Virus record (IMG/VR): IMGVR_UViG_3300024352_000424
Coordinates: 1-20,864 of that record
Source of the DNA: a virus
Reading direction: 5' to 3' (one strand)
Length of the DNA: 20,864 nucleotides
The notes below the pieces were generated by a model that was given only the letters and a program-made list of their open reading frames with translations, searched no databases and had not been told where the DNA came from. Position 1 is the stretch's first letter; each line of letters starts with the position of its first letter. Made by a program: the position numbers and the translations under genes. This document shows positions 6,206 to 14,654 of this stretch, piece by piece.

Positions 6206-9037
6206 ATGGCAGATAAGAGAATAAGTCAACTGATTGAAAGGGTAGACATTGCAAATAATGATGTACTTCCTATAGTAGCAAGTGGTGCTACCACTACCAA
6301 CAAAGTAACTGTTTCAACCTTGCAAGATTGGATGCAAGAGAACCTAGATGTAGGGGTCACTTCTGTAGGTCTATCTATGCCTTCCGCTTTTACGGTTTCC
6401 AATAGCCCTGTAACTGCTTCAGGAAATATCTCTGTAACGGGTGCAGGTACTGTCTCTCAGTACATCCGCGGTGATGGTAGCCTTGCAGACTTCCCTTCTT
6501 CTACCGGTGGCGGATCTTCGGTATCTTACTACTTAAATGGTTCGGTAAACCAAGGAACTATTGGAGGTGTAGCGTATAGAGAACTAAGCAAATCGCCAAT
6601 CATTGGAGCAGGGACTGAATTTACTATCAATGCCAACGGATATATAGCTTCATTCATTACAGATGCAGGTGATCCTAGTTTACTTGAAATCCCAGGAGGA
6701 AATTGGAATTTTGAAACCTATCTTTCTGCTTCTTCAGGTGGTGGAAGTCCTAGCTTTTATGTAGAACTTTACAAGGTAAGTTCAGGTGGTACAGCTACCT
6801 TGATAGCGTCTAATTCAGGAAGCCCTGAGTTGATAGCTTTTGGAACTACCATTAACCCATATTTCTCAAGTTTGGCAGTTCCTACTACTACTCTAGCCTT
6901 GACAGATAGGCTTGCTATTAGGTACTATGTGACTCACTCAGGTAGAACTATCACATTACACACAGAAGATAATCACCTCTGTCAGATCATTACCACATTC
7001 ACCACAGGCTTAACAGCCTTGAATGGGTTAACTGCTCAAGTTCAGAACTTTGCTACAGGTACTAGCGGATCTGATTTCAATATCTCAAGTTCAACTTCTA
7101 CCCACACCTTCAATCTACCTACTGCATCATCTACGAATAGAGGTGCTTTGTCTTCTGCTGATTGGGTAACATTTAACGGAAAGCAAGATGCAGGAAACTA
7201 TGTGACTACTGATACTACTCAGACTATCACAGGAGCAAAAACCTTTTCAGGTTCTTCCCTTAGATTGGCTGCAAATGGAAATGCCGATGCGGTAGTTTTG
7301 CGTAATGTCTCAGGCACTACAGGATCAGATGCAGGGGCTACTACTATCGGTTTCAATGGATCAGATAATATCTTTGTAAACACCCAAAGCAGAGGCGGTT
7401 TTATACTCGGTTTCAATAACTCAGTAGCGAACAGAGAATATACCCTTCAGGATGCCTCAGGTACTTTGGCTTTCACAAGTCAAATCCCTACTAATCCTGT
7501 AGGCGGCACAGGTACTACAAATCAGATTCCTAAATTCACAGCATCTAGCACTATAGGGAATTCTAATCTATCAGATGATGGTTCTGCGGTAACTTGCTCA
7601 ACTGAGTTAAGGGTATTAGGTGCGCTAAATGGTACAACGGCTTCATTAACTTCAACAGGTACTCACCTTTCTTTAATCCGTAATACATTTAACACCTTCA
7701 CTTTTGCGGTTGGTACAGCCTCTGGAATTAGCGGTCTATTAATTGGTAATAATACAGCAGGAACTACTCCTTTGATTATTAATCAATCAAATGGAGCAGT
7801 AACTCTCTCAGGTGCTTTAAACGGGACTAGTGCTACTTTTAGTACTACTTCAGGTTTTGGAATAAATAATAAATATACATCTGAAAATTTAGAGTTGTTT
7901 TTTGGTACTGTTGCAGGTGGTAAAATTGGTATTCAAGCAAAGGTCATAAGTAGCGGAAATACTTATCCTCTTTTTTTGAGTCCTCAAGGAGGTGGAATAG
8001 ATGTAACAGGTGCAGCTACCTTCTCAAGTAGCGTGACGGCTAAAAGTCTAAAAGTAGAAAATACAGGTACTGCTTCATTCCTATATTTTAATAACACCTC
8101 TGCTCCTGCTTCAAATTACATAGCCCTTGGAAGTGCAGCAAATGAGATGTACTTTCAGGTAAATGGTGCGGACAGATTGGTAATTAAGGACAACGGCAAC
8201 GTAGGCATAGGCACGGCTAGTCCTATGTCTTTTGGAGGTTTTACAAACTTGACTATTGCAAGTTCTACAACTACAAATCAGGCTGCACTATTCTTAGTAA
8301 ATTCAAACGCAAGTATTCGGGGATCATTCTACACAAATGGCAGCACAAATGTAAGGCTTGGAACGGCTACTTCTCATGATTTGCTTTTTGATACTGCAGA
8401 CACCGAACGAATGCGCATCACTTCGGGGGGGTACTTGAAGGCTACTAGTGATGGAACTTATGTAGCATCTGGAAGTAACTTTCATGAAATGACTGCTACT
8501 GCAAATGGAACAGATCTTTTATTGATAAGACATAAGGGTACTGATCCTTATGGTTTTGAAATGCAATTTTCTGGAGCAACTCCAAATAATGGAACAAACT
8601 GGTTTCAATATTTTCAAGATGCTACAGCCGCAAGATTTATAGTTCGTTCAAACGGAGGTTTACAAAACTATCAAGCAAATGATGGAAACCTTTCGGATGA
8701 AAGAACAAAGAAAGACATTGAGCCTCTTGAATCTTATTGGGATAAATTTAAGGCTATTGAGATAGTTAAATTCAAATACAAAGATCAGACTCATGATGAT
8801 TTTAATATCGGGGTAATTGCTCAGCAAGTTGAAGCGGTAGCACCTGAATTTGTAGATGTAGATGGATGGGGTAAGCCTGAACTAGATGAAGAAGGTAATG
8901 AGATAGTAAGCGAAGAAGAGCCTTTAAAATCTATTTACACGGCTGATCTTTATCATGCTACTATCAAAGTACTACAGGAAGCAATGGCAAAAATAGAAAA
9001 ACTAGAAGCAGAAATAGATTCACTTAAAACCAAATAA
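6206..9037 (+). CDS. Tail fibre with C-terminal S74 intramolecular chaperone domain
   Basis: A 943-residue receptor-binding fibre. Residues 1-43 (DKRISQLIERVDIANNDVLP) resemble virion-attachment ends of fibres. The shaft is Ser/Thr/Gly/Asn-rich with repeated short patterns such as YIRGDGSLADF, GTTNQIPKFTASSTIGNSNL, DNGNVGIGTASP and ERMRITSGGYLK. From residue 829 the sequence LSDERTKKDIEPLE, then FNIGVIAQQVEAVAPEFV, is a peptidase S74 chaperone domain, which in the family drives trimer folding and then cuts itself off just before the serine (here S830). A terminal helix (about 915-943) looks like a trimeric coiled coil. The gene is longer than the tape measure gene. Base composition varies along it: 30 of 60 G+C at 6481-6540 but 16 of 60 at 7861-7920. 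A G7 run lies at 8425-8431. Confidence 0.92.
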   Translation: MADKRISQLIERVDIANNDVLPIVASGATTTNKVTVSTLQDWMQENLDVGVTSVGLSMPSAFTVSNSPVTASGNISVTGAGTVSQYIRGDGSLADFPSSTGGGSSVSYYLNGSVNQGTIGGVAYRELSKSPIIGAGTEFTINANGYIASFITDAGDPSLLEIPGGNWNFETYLSASSGGGSPSFYVELYKVSSGGTATLIASNSGSPELIAFGTTINPYFSSLAVPTTTLALTDRLAIRYYVTHSGRTITLHTEDNHLCQIITTFTTGLTALNGLTAQVQNFATGTSGSDFNISSSTSTHTFNLPTASSTNRGALSSADWVTFNGKQDAGNYVTTDTTQTITGAKTFSGSSLRLAANGNADAVVLRNVSGTTGSDAGATTIGFNGSDNIFVNTQSRGGFILGFNNSVANREYTLQDASGTLAFTSQIPTNPVGGTGTTNQIPKFTASSTIGNSNLSDDGSAVTCSTELRVLGALNGTTASLTSTGTHLSLIRNTFNTFTFAVGTASGISGLLIGNNTAGTTPLIINQSNGAVTLSGALNGTSATFSTTSGFGINNKYTSENLELFFGTVAGGKIGIQAKVISSGNTYPLFLSPQGGGIDVTGAATFSSSVTAKSLKVENTGTASFLYFNNTSAPASNYIALGSAANEMYFQVNGADRLVIKDNGNVGIGTASPMSFGGFTNLTIASSTTTNQAALFLVNSNASIRGSFYTNGSTNVRLGTATSHDLLFDTADTERMRITSGGYLKATSDGTYVASGSNFHEMTATANGTDLLLIRHKGTDPYGFEMQFSGATPNNGTNWFQYFQDATAARFIVRSNGGLQNYQANDGNLSDERTKKDIEPLESYWDKFKAIEIVKFKYKDQTHDDFNIGVIAQQVEAVAPEFVDVDGWGKPELDEEGNEIVSEEEPLKSIYTADLYHATIKVLQEAMAKIEKLEAEIDSLKTK

Positions 9038-9043
9038 AAACAA

Positions 9044-9184
9044 ATGAAAATCACGCTAACAGAAGACCAAATCAAAATGCTTGAGCAATGGGCAAACGAA
9101 TTGCCTACCAAGTACGGGATGTCCTTCATCCAATTCCTAGCACAGCAAGTGAAGGAGCAGAACCCGAAGGAAGAAGCAGAATAA
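9044..9184 (+). CDS. Small protein of 46 residues between fibre and tape measure genes
   Basis: The frame ATG 9044 to TAA 9184 encodes an acidic helical peptide beginning MKITLTEDQIKMLEQWANEL and ending QNPKEEAE. The start lies six bases after the fibre stop in an A-rich leader (ataaaaacaaatg), the same style as other starts in the window, and codon choice resembles its neighbours. No membrane segment or known domain is visible. A terminator-like hairpin follows six bases after the stop, so the gene probably closes the fibre transcript. Its position suggests a fibre- or tail-associated accessory protein, but nothing in the sequence shows this. I do not recognise a family. Confidence 0.65.
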   Translation: MKITLTEDQIKMLEQWANELPTKYGMSFIQFLAQQVKEQNPKEEAE

Positions 9185-9189
9185 AAAAT

Positions 9190-9210
9190 GGGGAATCAAA
9201 ACGATTCCCC
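9190..9210. terminator. Terminator-like hairpin upstream of the tape measure gene
   Basis: A perfect 8-base-pair stem, GGGGAATC with GATTCCCC, closes a 5-base loop. It is preceded on the + strand by six A (9183-9188), so on the - strand it is a hairpin followed by a T run; on the + strand it is followed by AAACCTTTAA, without a strong T tract. It may stop transcription in one or both directions, protect the 3' end of the upstream mRNA, or mark a processing site. It lies 22 bases before the tape measure ATG. Confidence 0.6.
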
Positions 9211-9232
9211 AAACCTTTAAAAACCCAATCCA

Positions 9233-11443
9233 ATGGCTGAAGAAAATAAAATCATTTTAGATGCGGATGTTAAACCACTTAAGAAACAATTAAGGGAAGC
9301 GACACAGGAATTACAAGTAGCACGGCAGAGATTCGGTGAGTTCTCTGATGAGGCGGTACAGGCTGCCCAAAAGGTGGCTACTATTCGTGACAGCATTGAA
9401 GATGCAAATGAGGCAGCACAGCTATTTGATCCAGGGAAGAGATTTCAGGCATTGACTACGGCAGCCTCCACAGCAGCAGGAGGAATTGCAGCAGTTCAAG
9501 GTGCAATGGCTTTATTCGGATCTGAATCACAGGATGTAGAGAAAGCACTCCTAAAAGTTCAGTCTGCAATGGCCTTATCTCAAGGCCTTTCTCAGTTGAA
9601 AGATATTGGAAAGGTAGGTGATCAGTTAAGCATCACTTTCAAAGGCCTTACAGCAGGTGCAAACGGCTTTAAAAAGGCTTTGATCACTACAGGTATCGGT
9701 GCTTTGGTAGTAGCTGTAGGCCTTCTAGTAGCCTATTGGGAAGACATCATGGCCTTGGTAGGTGGTGTAAGCAAAGAGCAGAAAGACTTGAATGCAGATA
9801 CCTTAAAAGACCTAGAAGCACAGAAGGAAAAACTTGATGCAATTGATGGCCAAACCAATCAGCTAAAACTTCAGGGCAAATCTGAAAAGGAAATCCTTGA
9901 CTTGAAAATAGCCCAAACAGATGAGGCTATCAGGGCAGCGGAGATAAACCTTCAGAATGCACAGGCTACCAAGGACGCACAGGTACAAGCAGCGGAAAGA
10001 AATAAAGCAATTCTTGCAGGTCTATTGAAGTTCATGTCATTCCCATTGACAGCAATCCTTGGGAGCATTGACTTAATCACAAAAGGATTGAGTGCTATTG
10101 GTGTATTAGAGGAATCTACTTCTTTACTAGATCAAAGCACTAATTACCTTGCATCTTTTGTCTTTGATCCTGAAGCAGTAGGTGAAGCAGGTGATGCTAC
10201 TATCAAGGAAGCACAGGCAGGACTAGATAGATTGAAAGAGCAAAGAGCAGGATTTACACTATCCCAACAGGAAGCGGAAAAGGCAGCAGGTGAAAAGTCA
10301 GCAGCGGAAAGAGAAAAACAGGCTAAGGCAGAAGAGGAAGCACTTGCTATTTTACAGGAGGCAAAGAATAAAATGGAGGAGCAGCAGGTACAGGATAGAC
10401 TTGCCGTAGAAAAATCTTACCAAGAAAAATTTGCTAAGTTAAGAGAAGCAGGGATCGAGGATGACGGCAGTCTTGCAGAAGCGCAGAGAAGAGATCTTCA
10501 AGCGATTGATGACAAATACAACAAGGAGAATGCTGAGAAAGAGGCTGAATTCCAAAAGCAATTAAATGAGATCCGGACTCAGATTAGGCTTGAAGGTATT
10601 GTGGATGAAAACGAAAAAGCAAGAGAGCAGATCCTAATCGAGTTTGAAAAGCAGAGACAGGAGATACTTGAGAATGAGAAATTCACAGCGGAACAGAAAA
10701 CTGCACTCGTATTGGAGTTAGCCCAACAAGAGCAACAATCACTTGCAGCACTTCAGTTAACCATTGATCAACAAAAGGCTGCGGAGGATCTAGCGGAACT
10801 TGAAAGAGAGATGGCACAGGCTGATCTATCATTCCAAATTCAAAGGGATTTGCTAGATCAAAAGGAAGCACTTTTAACAGAGCAATTAGAAGCAGGTCTT
10901 ATTACAGAAAAAGCCTATACGGAGGCGATCAGGGAAAATGTCGATGCAAGGATAGAGTTGGATAAGAAGGAAGCAGATGCTAAGTTGGAAAACGCTGCCC
11001 GGGTATCCGGTCTACTTGCCGGAATATCCGATCTAGTTGGGAAGAATACTGCTGCCGGTAAAGCGACTGCTATTGCAGCAACAACTATTGACACTTATCT
11101 TGGGGCGCAAAAGGCTTATGCTTCTCAGTTAATACCCGGAGATCCATCTTCCCCTATAAGGGCTGCCATTGCTGCTGCAATCGCTGTTGCCGGTGGTATA
11201 AAAAATGTTAGGGCGATCGTACGAACTCCTGTTCCCGGTGGAAAAGGTGGTGCATCTGCACCGGACATTTCTGCTGCTGCACCACAGGTGGCTTCTGCTG
11301 TACCTACATTGGGTTCAAGCCCTGTTACAGCACTTGGTCAGGCTATGCAGAATCAACCTCCACTTAGGGCTTATGTGGTAGAAAGCGAAGTTACCGGTAC
11401 TCAGAAGAGGGTAGCGGATATTGAACGAAGAGCAGGTTTTTAA
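9233..11443 (+). CDS. Tail tape measure protein
   Basis: A 736-residue, largely alpha-helical protein with few strands predicted by eye. The N-terminal part (1-110) is helical and alanine/glutamine-rich. Hydrophobic segments lie at about 149-170 (ALITTGIGALVVAVGLLVAY) and 262-295, followed by long charged heptad-like helices from about 350 to 600 rich in E, K, Q and A. The end is low in charge and rich in Ala, Gly and Pro. This layout is that of tape measure proteins, which set tail length and pass through the tube during infection; by the family rule of about 0.15 nm per residue the tail would be near 110 nm. The gene is not next to the chaperone (1489), contrary to common practice. Its last 460 bases have a different base usage (nine CCGG sites), suggesting exchange. 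Confidence 0.88.
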   Translation: MAEENKIILDADVKPLKKQLREATQELQVARQRFGEFSDEAVQAAQKVATIRDSIEDANEAAQLFDPGKRFQALTTAASTAAGGIAAVQGAMALFGSESQDVEKALLKVQSAMALSQGLSQLKDIGKVGDQLSITFKGLTAGANGFKKALITTGIGALVVAVGLLVAYWEDIMALVGGVSKEQKDLNADTLKDLEAQKEKLDAIDGQTNQLKLQGKSEKEILDLKIAQTDEAIRAAEINLQNAQATKDAQVQAAERNKAILAGLLKFMSFPLTAILGSIDLITKGLSAIGVLEESTSLLDQSTNYLASFVFDPEAVGEAGDATIKEAQAGLDRLKEQRAGFTLSQQEAEKAAGEKSAAEREKQAKAEEEALAILQEAKNKMEEQQVQDRLAVEKSYQEKFAKLREAGIEDDGSLAEAQRRDLQAIDDKYNKENAEKEAEFQKQLNEIRTQIRLEGIVDENEKAREQILIEFEKQRQEILENEKFTAEQKTALVLELAQQEQQSLAALQLTIDQQKAAEDLAELEREMAQADLSFQIQRDLLDQKEALLTEQLEAGLITEKAYTEAIRENVDARIELDKKEADAKLENAARVSGLLAGISDLVGKNTAAGKATAIAATTIDTYLGAQKAYASQLIPGDPSSPIRAAIAAAIAVAGGIKNVRAIVRTPVPGGKGGASAPDISAAAPQVASAVPTLGSSPVTALGQAMQNQPPLRAYVVESEVTGTQKRVADIERRAGF

Positions 11444-11454
11444 TACTTAAAGAC

Positions 11455-12495
11455 ATGGATAAGAAACTACCACTATATGAAATGATGATAGGTGATTCTA
11501 TTCAGGATGATGAAGAAGTTGACTTCATTGCCTTAGTAGAATACCCTGCGATTCAGAAGAACTTCCTTGCTTTCAAGGATCAATTTGTAGAACCTGCACC
11601 AAACGAATCAAAGGAGGACTTCCTTCCTAGATGCATTGAATATGTGATCAATGAAGGTAAGGAGTCAGAACAGGCTGTGGCTATTTGTTCCAATCTTTGG
11701 GAAGGTAGATTCCAAGAAGAATCCTACAATGACTACCCACAAAGTGCAAAAGATAATGCAGAGCGTGGAATCCGTTTGAATGAAGAACTAGGTAACAAAT
11801 GTGCTACTCAGGTAGGAAAGGTCAGAGCAACTCAGATCATGAAGGGTGAAAATCTATCAAGGGAAGTAATTCGCAGGACTTATTCCTACCTTAGTAGGGC
11901 AGCAGAATACTATAACCCTGAAGATACAGAAGCCTGTGGGACTATCTCCTACCTTTTATGGGGTGGTGAGCCTATGCTCAGATGGGCAGAAAGCAAGATG
12001 AATCAGGAAGACTTCCATGCGGTAGGCTTCAACAAATTCAACATCCAAAATCCTGAGCAGCGGATCGTGACAGGTGCTTTGATGATTGCAGATTTGCCGA
12101 TCTACAGAAGGGATGGAGATGAAGAATACTATGTGACTTTCTCTGCTGCCGAGATCAAAAAGATAGTTCAAAGATTCTTCAAGAAAGGCTATCAATCTAG
12201 GGTAAATGTAGAACACTCTACCCCTGTAGATGGTGTATTCATGTTTGAATCTTACATCATTGATCGGGAGAAGGGCATCATGCCTCCTAAAGGATTTGAA
12301 GATATCTCAAATGGATCTTGGTTCGGATCTTTCAAAGTGGAAAATGATAAGATTTGGGAAGAGGTGAAGGCAGGTACTTTCAAAGGATTTTCTGTGGAGG
12401 GACTTTTCCGATATGAGAAGACCAATAAAGTGGTGACAGAGGAAGAGCAGATCATGCAACAGATTTTCAAAATCCTAGCACAAATTGAACATTAA
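11455..12495 (+). CDS. Prohead maturation protease, XkdF-like, with inserted modules
   Basis: A 346-residue protein. The N-terminus VDFIALVEYPAIQKNFLAF (about 22-40) and the core from residue 200 (QRIVTGALMIADLPIYRRD, then YYVTFSAAEIKKI) match XkdF-type prohead proteases as I know them. Probable catalytic residues are H254 in NVEHS and S313 in GFSVEG, equivalent to the His and Ser of serine prohead proteases, which trim scaffold and capsid proteins. Between these parts are two extra modules: residues 50-84, with ESKEDFLPRC and then EQAVAICSNLWEG, and residues 91-180, with NDYPQSAKDNAERG, RATQIMKGENLSR and LLWGGEPMLRWA. Both resemble short domains seen attached to phage head proteins. Scaffold and capsid genes follow directly, in agreement with the role. 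The start lies 11 bases after the tape measure stop. Confidence 0.82.
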   Translation: MDKKLPLYEMMIGDSIQDDEEVDFIALVEYPAIQKNFLAFKDQFVEPAPNESKEDFLPRCIEYVINEGKESEQAVAICSNLWEGRFQEESYNDYPQSAKDNAERGIRLNEELGNKCATQVGKVRATQIMKGENLSREVIRRTYSYLSRAAEYYNPEDTEACGTISYLLWGGEPMLRWAESKMNQEDFHAVGFNKFNIQNPEQRIVTGALMIADLPIYRRDGDEEYYVTFSAAEIKKIVQRFFKKGYQSRVNVEHSTPVDGVFMFESYIIDREKGIMPPKGFEDISNGSWFGSFKVENDKIWEEVKAGTFKGFSVEGLFRYEKTNKVVTEEEQIMQQIFKILAQIEH

Positions 12496-12518
12496 AAACC
12501 TATTCAATATTTACAATT

Positions 12519-13115
12519 ATGAACGCAAAAGAAGCACTAGTAGAAATTAAAAAGCTACTTTTCTCAGAAGCAGAAAAGGCTGCTGCCTTCGCAATGACTG
12601 AAGGTAAGCTAGTAGATGGCACAGTAGTAGCCTATGACCTTGAGACAGGTGAGATCTTTGTAGTAGGAGCAGAAGGTGAATCAATCCCTGCACCTGTTGG
12701 AGAGCATCAACTTGAATCAGGTGAGATCGTAGTAGTCCTTGAAGAAGGTAAGATTGCAGAGATTAAGAAAGCAGAAGAAGAGCCATCTATCGAGGTTGAG
12801 ATCGAAGCATCTGCTGAAGAAGTACCTGCTGAAGAACCTGTGAAGGATGAAGCAATGGCCAAAGTAGAACAGGCCATGGGTGACCTTGAAAAGAAAGTTG
12901 AAGAACTTGCTGCCAAGGTAGAAGAAATGGCAAAGAAAAATGAGGAGATGAAACAAGCAGTACAATTGTCTGCTGTGGTTATCGAATCACTAGCCAAAGA
13001 ACCAAGTGACAAAGCAATCTCTGCACCTAACTCTTTCCACAAGGCAATCAAAGTAGAGAAGGAAGACAGATTTGCGAACATTCAAAAAGCATTTCAAATT
13101 TTAAAACAAAAATAA
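12519..13115 (+). CDS. Capsid scaffold protein
   Basis: A 198-residue protein between protease and major capsid genes, the normal place for a scaffold. The first third is compact and beta-like (GKLVDGTVVAYDLETGEIFV). Residues 85-115 are a Glu/Ala/Pro-rich low-complexity linker. Residues 113-160 form a strong charged coiled coil (VEQAMGDLEKKVEELAAKVE and onwards). The C-terminus (about 172-198) is basic and helical, which would suit contact with the capsid shell, as in scaffolds of known phages. No catalytic motif is present. It is separated from the capsid gene by one base, and the leader before the start (atatttacaattatg) is AT-rich. Function is from position and composition rather than from sequence family. 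Confidence 0.78.
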   Translation: MNAKEALVEIKKLLFSEAEKAAAFAMTEGKLVDGTVVAYDLETGEIFVVGAEGESIPAPVGEHQLESGEIVVVLEEGKIAEIKKAEEEPSIEVEIEASAEEVPAEEPVKDEAMAKVEQAMGDLEKKVEELAAKVEEMAKKNEEMKQAVQLSAVVIESLAKEPSDKAISAPNSFHKAIKVEKEDRFANIQKAFQILKQK

Positions 13116-13116
13116 A

Positions 13117-14070
13117 ATGGCCTTAGATTTATCAGCTTTAACTAACTATGTGAAGGAGAATGAATTGCAGCTTACTTCTGCTGCTATCTTCTCTGCAAAA
13201 ACTGCTTCCTTGATCGAAGCAAGAGGAAATGTCCAAGTAGGTATCAAATCTGCTGAGACTATCAACATCATGACTACCGATGCGGTATTCCAAGCAGGTG
13301 GAACTTGTGGTTTCAACTCAAGCGGAACTACTACCATCACTCAAAGAACTTTGACAGTAGGTAAGATCAAAGTACAAGAATCAATCTGCCCTAAGACTTT
13401 TGAAGCAAAATACACTCAAAAGGCTTTGCGTGAAGGTTCTTCCTATGACTACATGGCTTATGCATCTGAGTACTCTGCACAGAAAGTACAGAGAATTGGT
13501 GCTGCTTTGGAAACTGCTATTTGGCAAGGTGACACCACTTCTCAGACTGCGAACCTTAACAAGTTCAATGGCTTGATCAAAATCATTGATGACCTAGGTT
13601 TCGGTGGTGCAGGTGATCCTGTAAAAGGAAATACTTCCAACTTGACTACTTTGACCAAGGCAAACGTAGAACAGGCTGTAGATGAGATTTTCGCCGCTAT
13701 CCCTGCTGCCCTTTTGGACAAGGATGATGTAGTGATCTTTGCAGGAAATGACACCTTCAGAGAATATGTACTTGCATTGCGTGATTCTAACTTGTACCAC
13801 TACCCTGTAGATGCTGCCAACATGGAACTAGTAATCCCAGGTACTTCTATCAAATTGATTGGTGTGAATGGATTGAACGGAACAGACAAGATGTTCGGTC
13901 TTTCTATGAGCAACTTGTACCTAGGTACAGATATGCTTAACGAGCAGGATCGATTCGAATTGTTCTACGCTAAAGAAGCGGATGAAATGAGATTCGTAGT
14001 TGAATTCAAGCTAGGTGTTCAGGTTGCATTCCCTGATGAGGTAGTGTATTGGAAATTGCACGTTGCTTAA
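13117..14070 (+). CDS. Major capsid protein
   Basis: A 317-residue protein with the features of a Bacteroidota-phage major capsid protein: a helical N-terminus (SALTNYVKENELQLTSAAIF), beta segments with ITQRTLTVGKIKVQESICPK (about 73-92), a helix with QRIGAALETAIWQGD (about 128-142) and a C-terminal beta part with EADEMRFVVEFKLGVQVAFP. It forms the shell hexamers and pentamers, probably with an HK97-like fold, though the fold cannot be proven by eye. It comes directly after the scaffold and has the most even, highly used-looking codons of the window. A GC-rich hairpin lies 11 bases after its stop, which may insulate or stabilise its mRNA. The leader acaaaaataaaatgg is A-rich as elsewhere. Confidence 0.88.
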   Translation: MALDLSALTNYVKENELQLTSAAIFSAKTASLIEARGNVQVGIKSAETINIMTTDAVFQAGGTCGFNSSGTTTITQRTLTVGKIKVQESICPKTFEAKYTQKALREGSSYDYMAYASEYSAQKVQRIGAALETAIWQGDTTSQTANLNKFNGLIKIIDDLGFGGAGDPVKGNTSNLTTLTKANVEQAVDEIFAAIPAALLDKDDVVIFAGNDTFREYVLALRDSNLYHYPVDAANMELVIPGTSIKLIGVNGLNGTDKMFGLSMSNLYLGTDMLNEQDRFELFYAKEADEMRFVVEFKLGVQVAFPDEVVYWKLHVA

Positions 14071-14081
14071 TTAAAATTTCG

Positions 14082-14101
14082 GGGAAGGGATTGGCCTTCC
14101 C
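14082..14101 (+). terminator. Hairpin after the major capsid gene
   Basis: A 7-base-pair stem, GGGAAGG with CCTTCCC, and a 6-base loop GATTGG lie in the 57-base gap between capsid and tail-tube-like genes. No T tract follows (TATTCACACT), so it may be a weak terminator, a processing point or a 3' stabiliser of the capsid mRNA. Confidence 0.5.
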
Positions 14102-14127
14102 TATTCACACTCTAAATTGAAAAAAAT

Positions 14128-14631
14128 ATGCCTTGTGCCTTAACTCAAAATTATACCCTTGACTGCAAAGATTCTCTTGGTGGTTTGAAGGAAGTATACT
14201 TTGCAGCAGTAGAGGATGTGGCTTCTTGGACAGGTTCAAATGGCACTTTCACAGGTGTCACTATGGATGCTAACAAGTATTTTTGGAAGTACGATCTTGT
14301 AAAAGAATCTTCCAACTTTGCTGAAGCAGTCAATACCAATGTTCAGAATGGCACAGTATTCTATGCTCAAACTATTGAAATCATCCTTAACAAATTACAA
14401 GTAAACACCCGAAATGAGATCCTTCTACTTGCTAAGAATAGACTCGTAGCAATCGTGAAAGATAACAATGACAAGTTTTGGGTACTTGGTAAGGATAACG
14501 GCCTAGATCTTACAGGTGGCGGATCTGCTACAGGTACTGCCTTCGGTGATCGTAATGGCTACACATTGACCTTCACAGGCAATGAGAAAGAACTAGCACC
14601 ACTATTCACAGGAGTTCCTCCTTTGGATTAA
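14128..14631 (+). CDS. Probable major tail tube protein
   Basis: A 167-residue protein, beta-rich, starting MPCALTQNYTLDCKDSLGGLKE. A central helix (ILNKLQVNTRNEILLLAKNR) is followed by LVAIVKDNNDKFWVLGKDNG and a C-terminal SATGTAFGDRNGYTLTFTG segment. This combination is one I recall from small abundant virion proteins of Bacteroidota phages located next to the capsid gene, usually taken as tail tube or tail subunit. A tube protein is otherwise missing from the window, which supports the call. It sits between two hairpins, the second a strong terminator directly after its stop, so it may be expressed as its own transcript or at high level. It could instead be a head decoration protein. Confidence 0.55.
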   Translation: MPCALTQNYTLDCKDSLGGLKEVYFAAVEDVASWTGSNGTFTGVTMDANKYFWKYDLVKESSNFAEAVNTNVQNGTVFYAQTIEIILNKLQVNTRNEILLLAKNRLVAIVKDNNDKFWVLGKDNGLDLTGGGSATGTAFGDRNGYTLTFTGNEKELAPLFTGVPPLD

Positions 14632-14654
14632 ATATTTGGTTTGTAGTTTATGTG

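Noticed and set aside
6700-8700. CRISPR-like or tandem DNA repeats in the fibre gene
   Set aside because: The repetitiveness is of short protein patterns rich in Gly, Ser and Thr, without constant repeat length or regular spacers at the DNA level.
12707-13081. Open frame of 124 codons on the - strand opposite the scaffold gene
   Set aside because: It is the complement of a Glu/Ala/Lys-rich coiled-coil gene, which gives long Ser/Phe-rich shadows; it has no proper leader and conflicts with a well supported scaffold gene.
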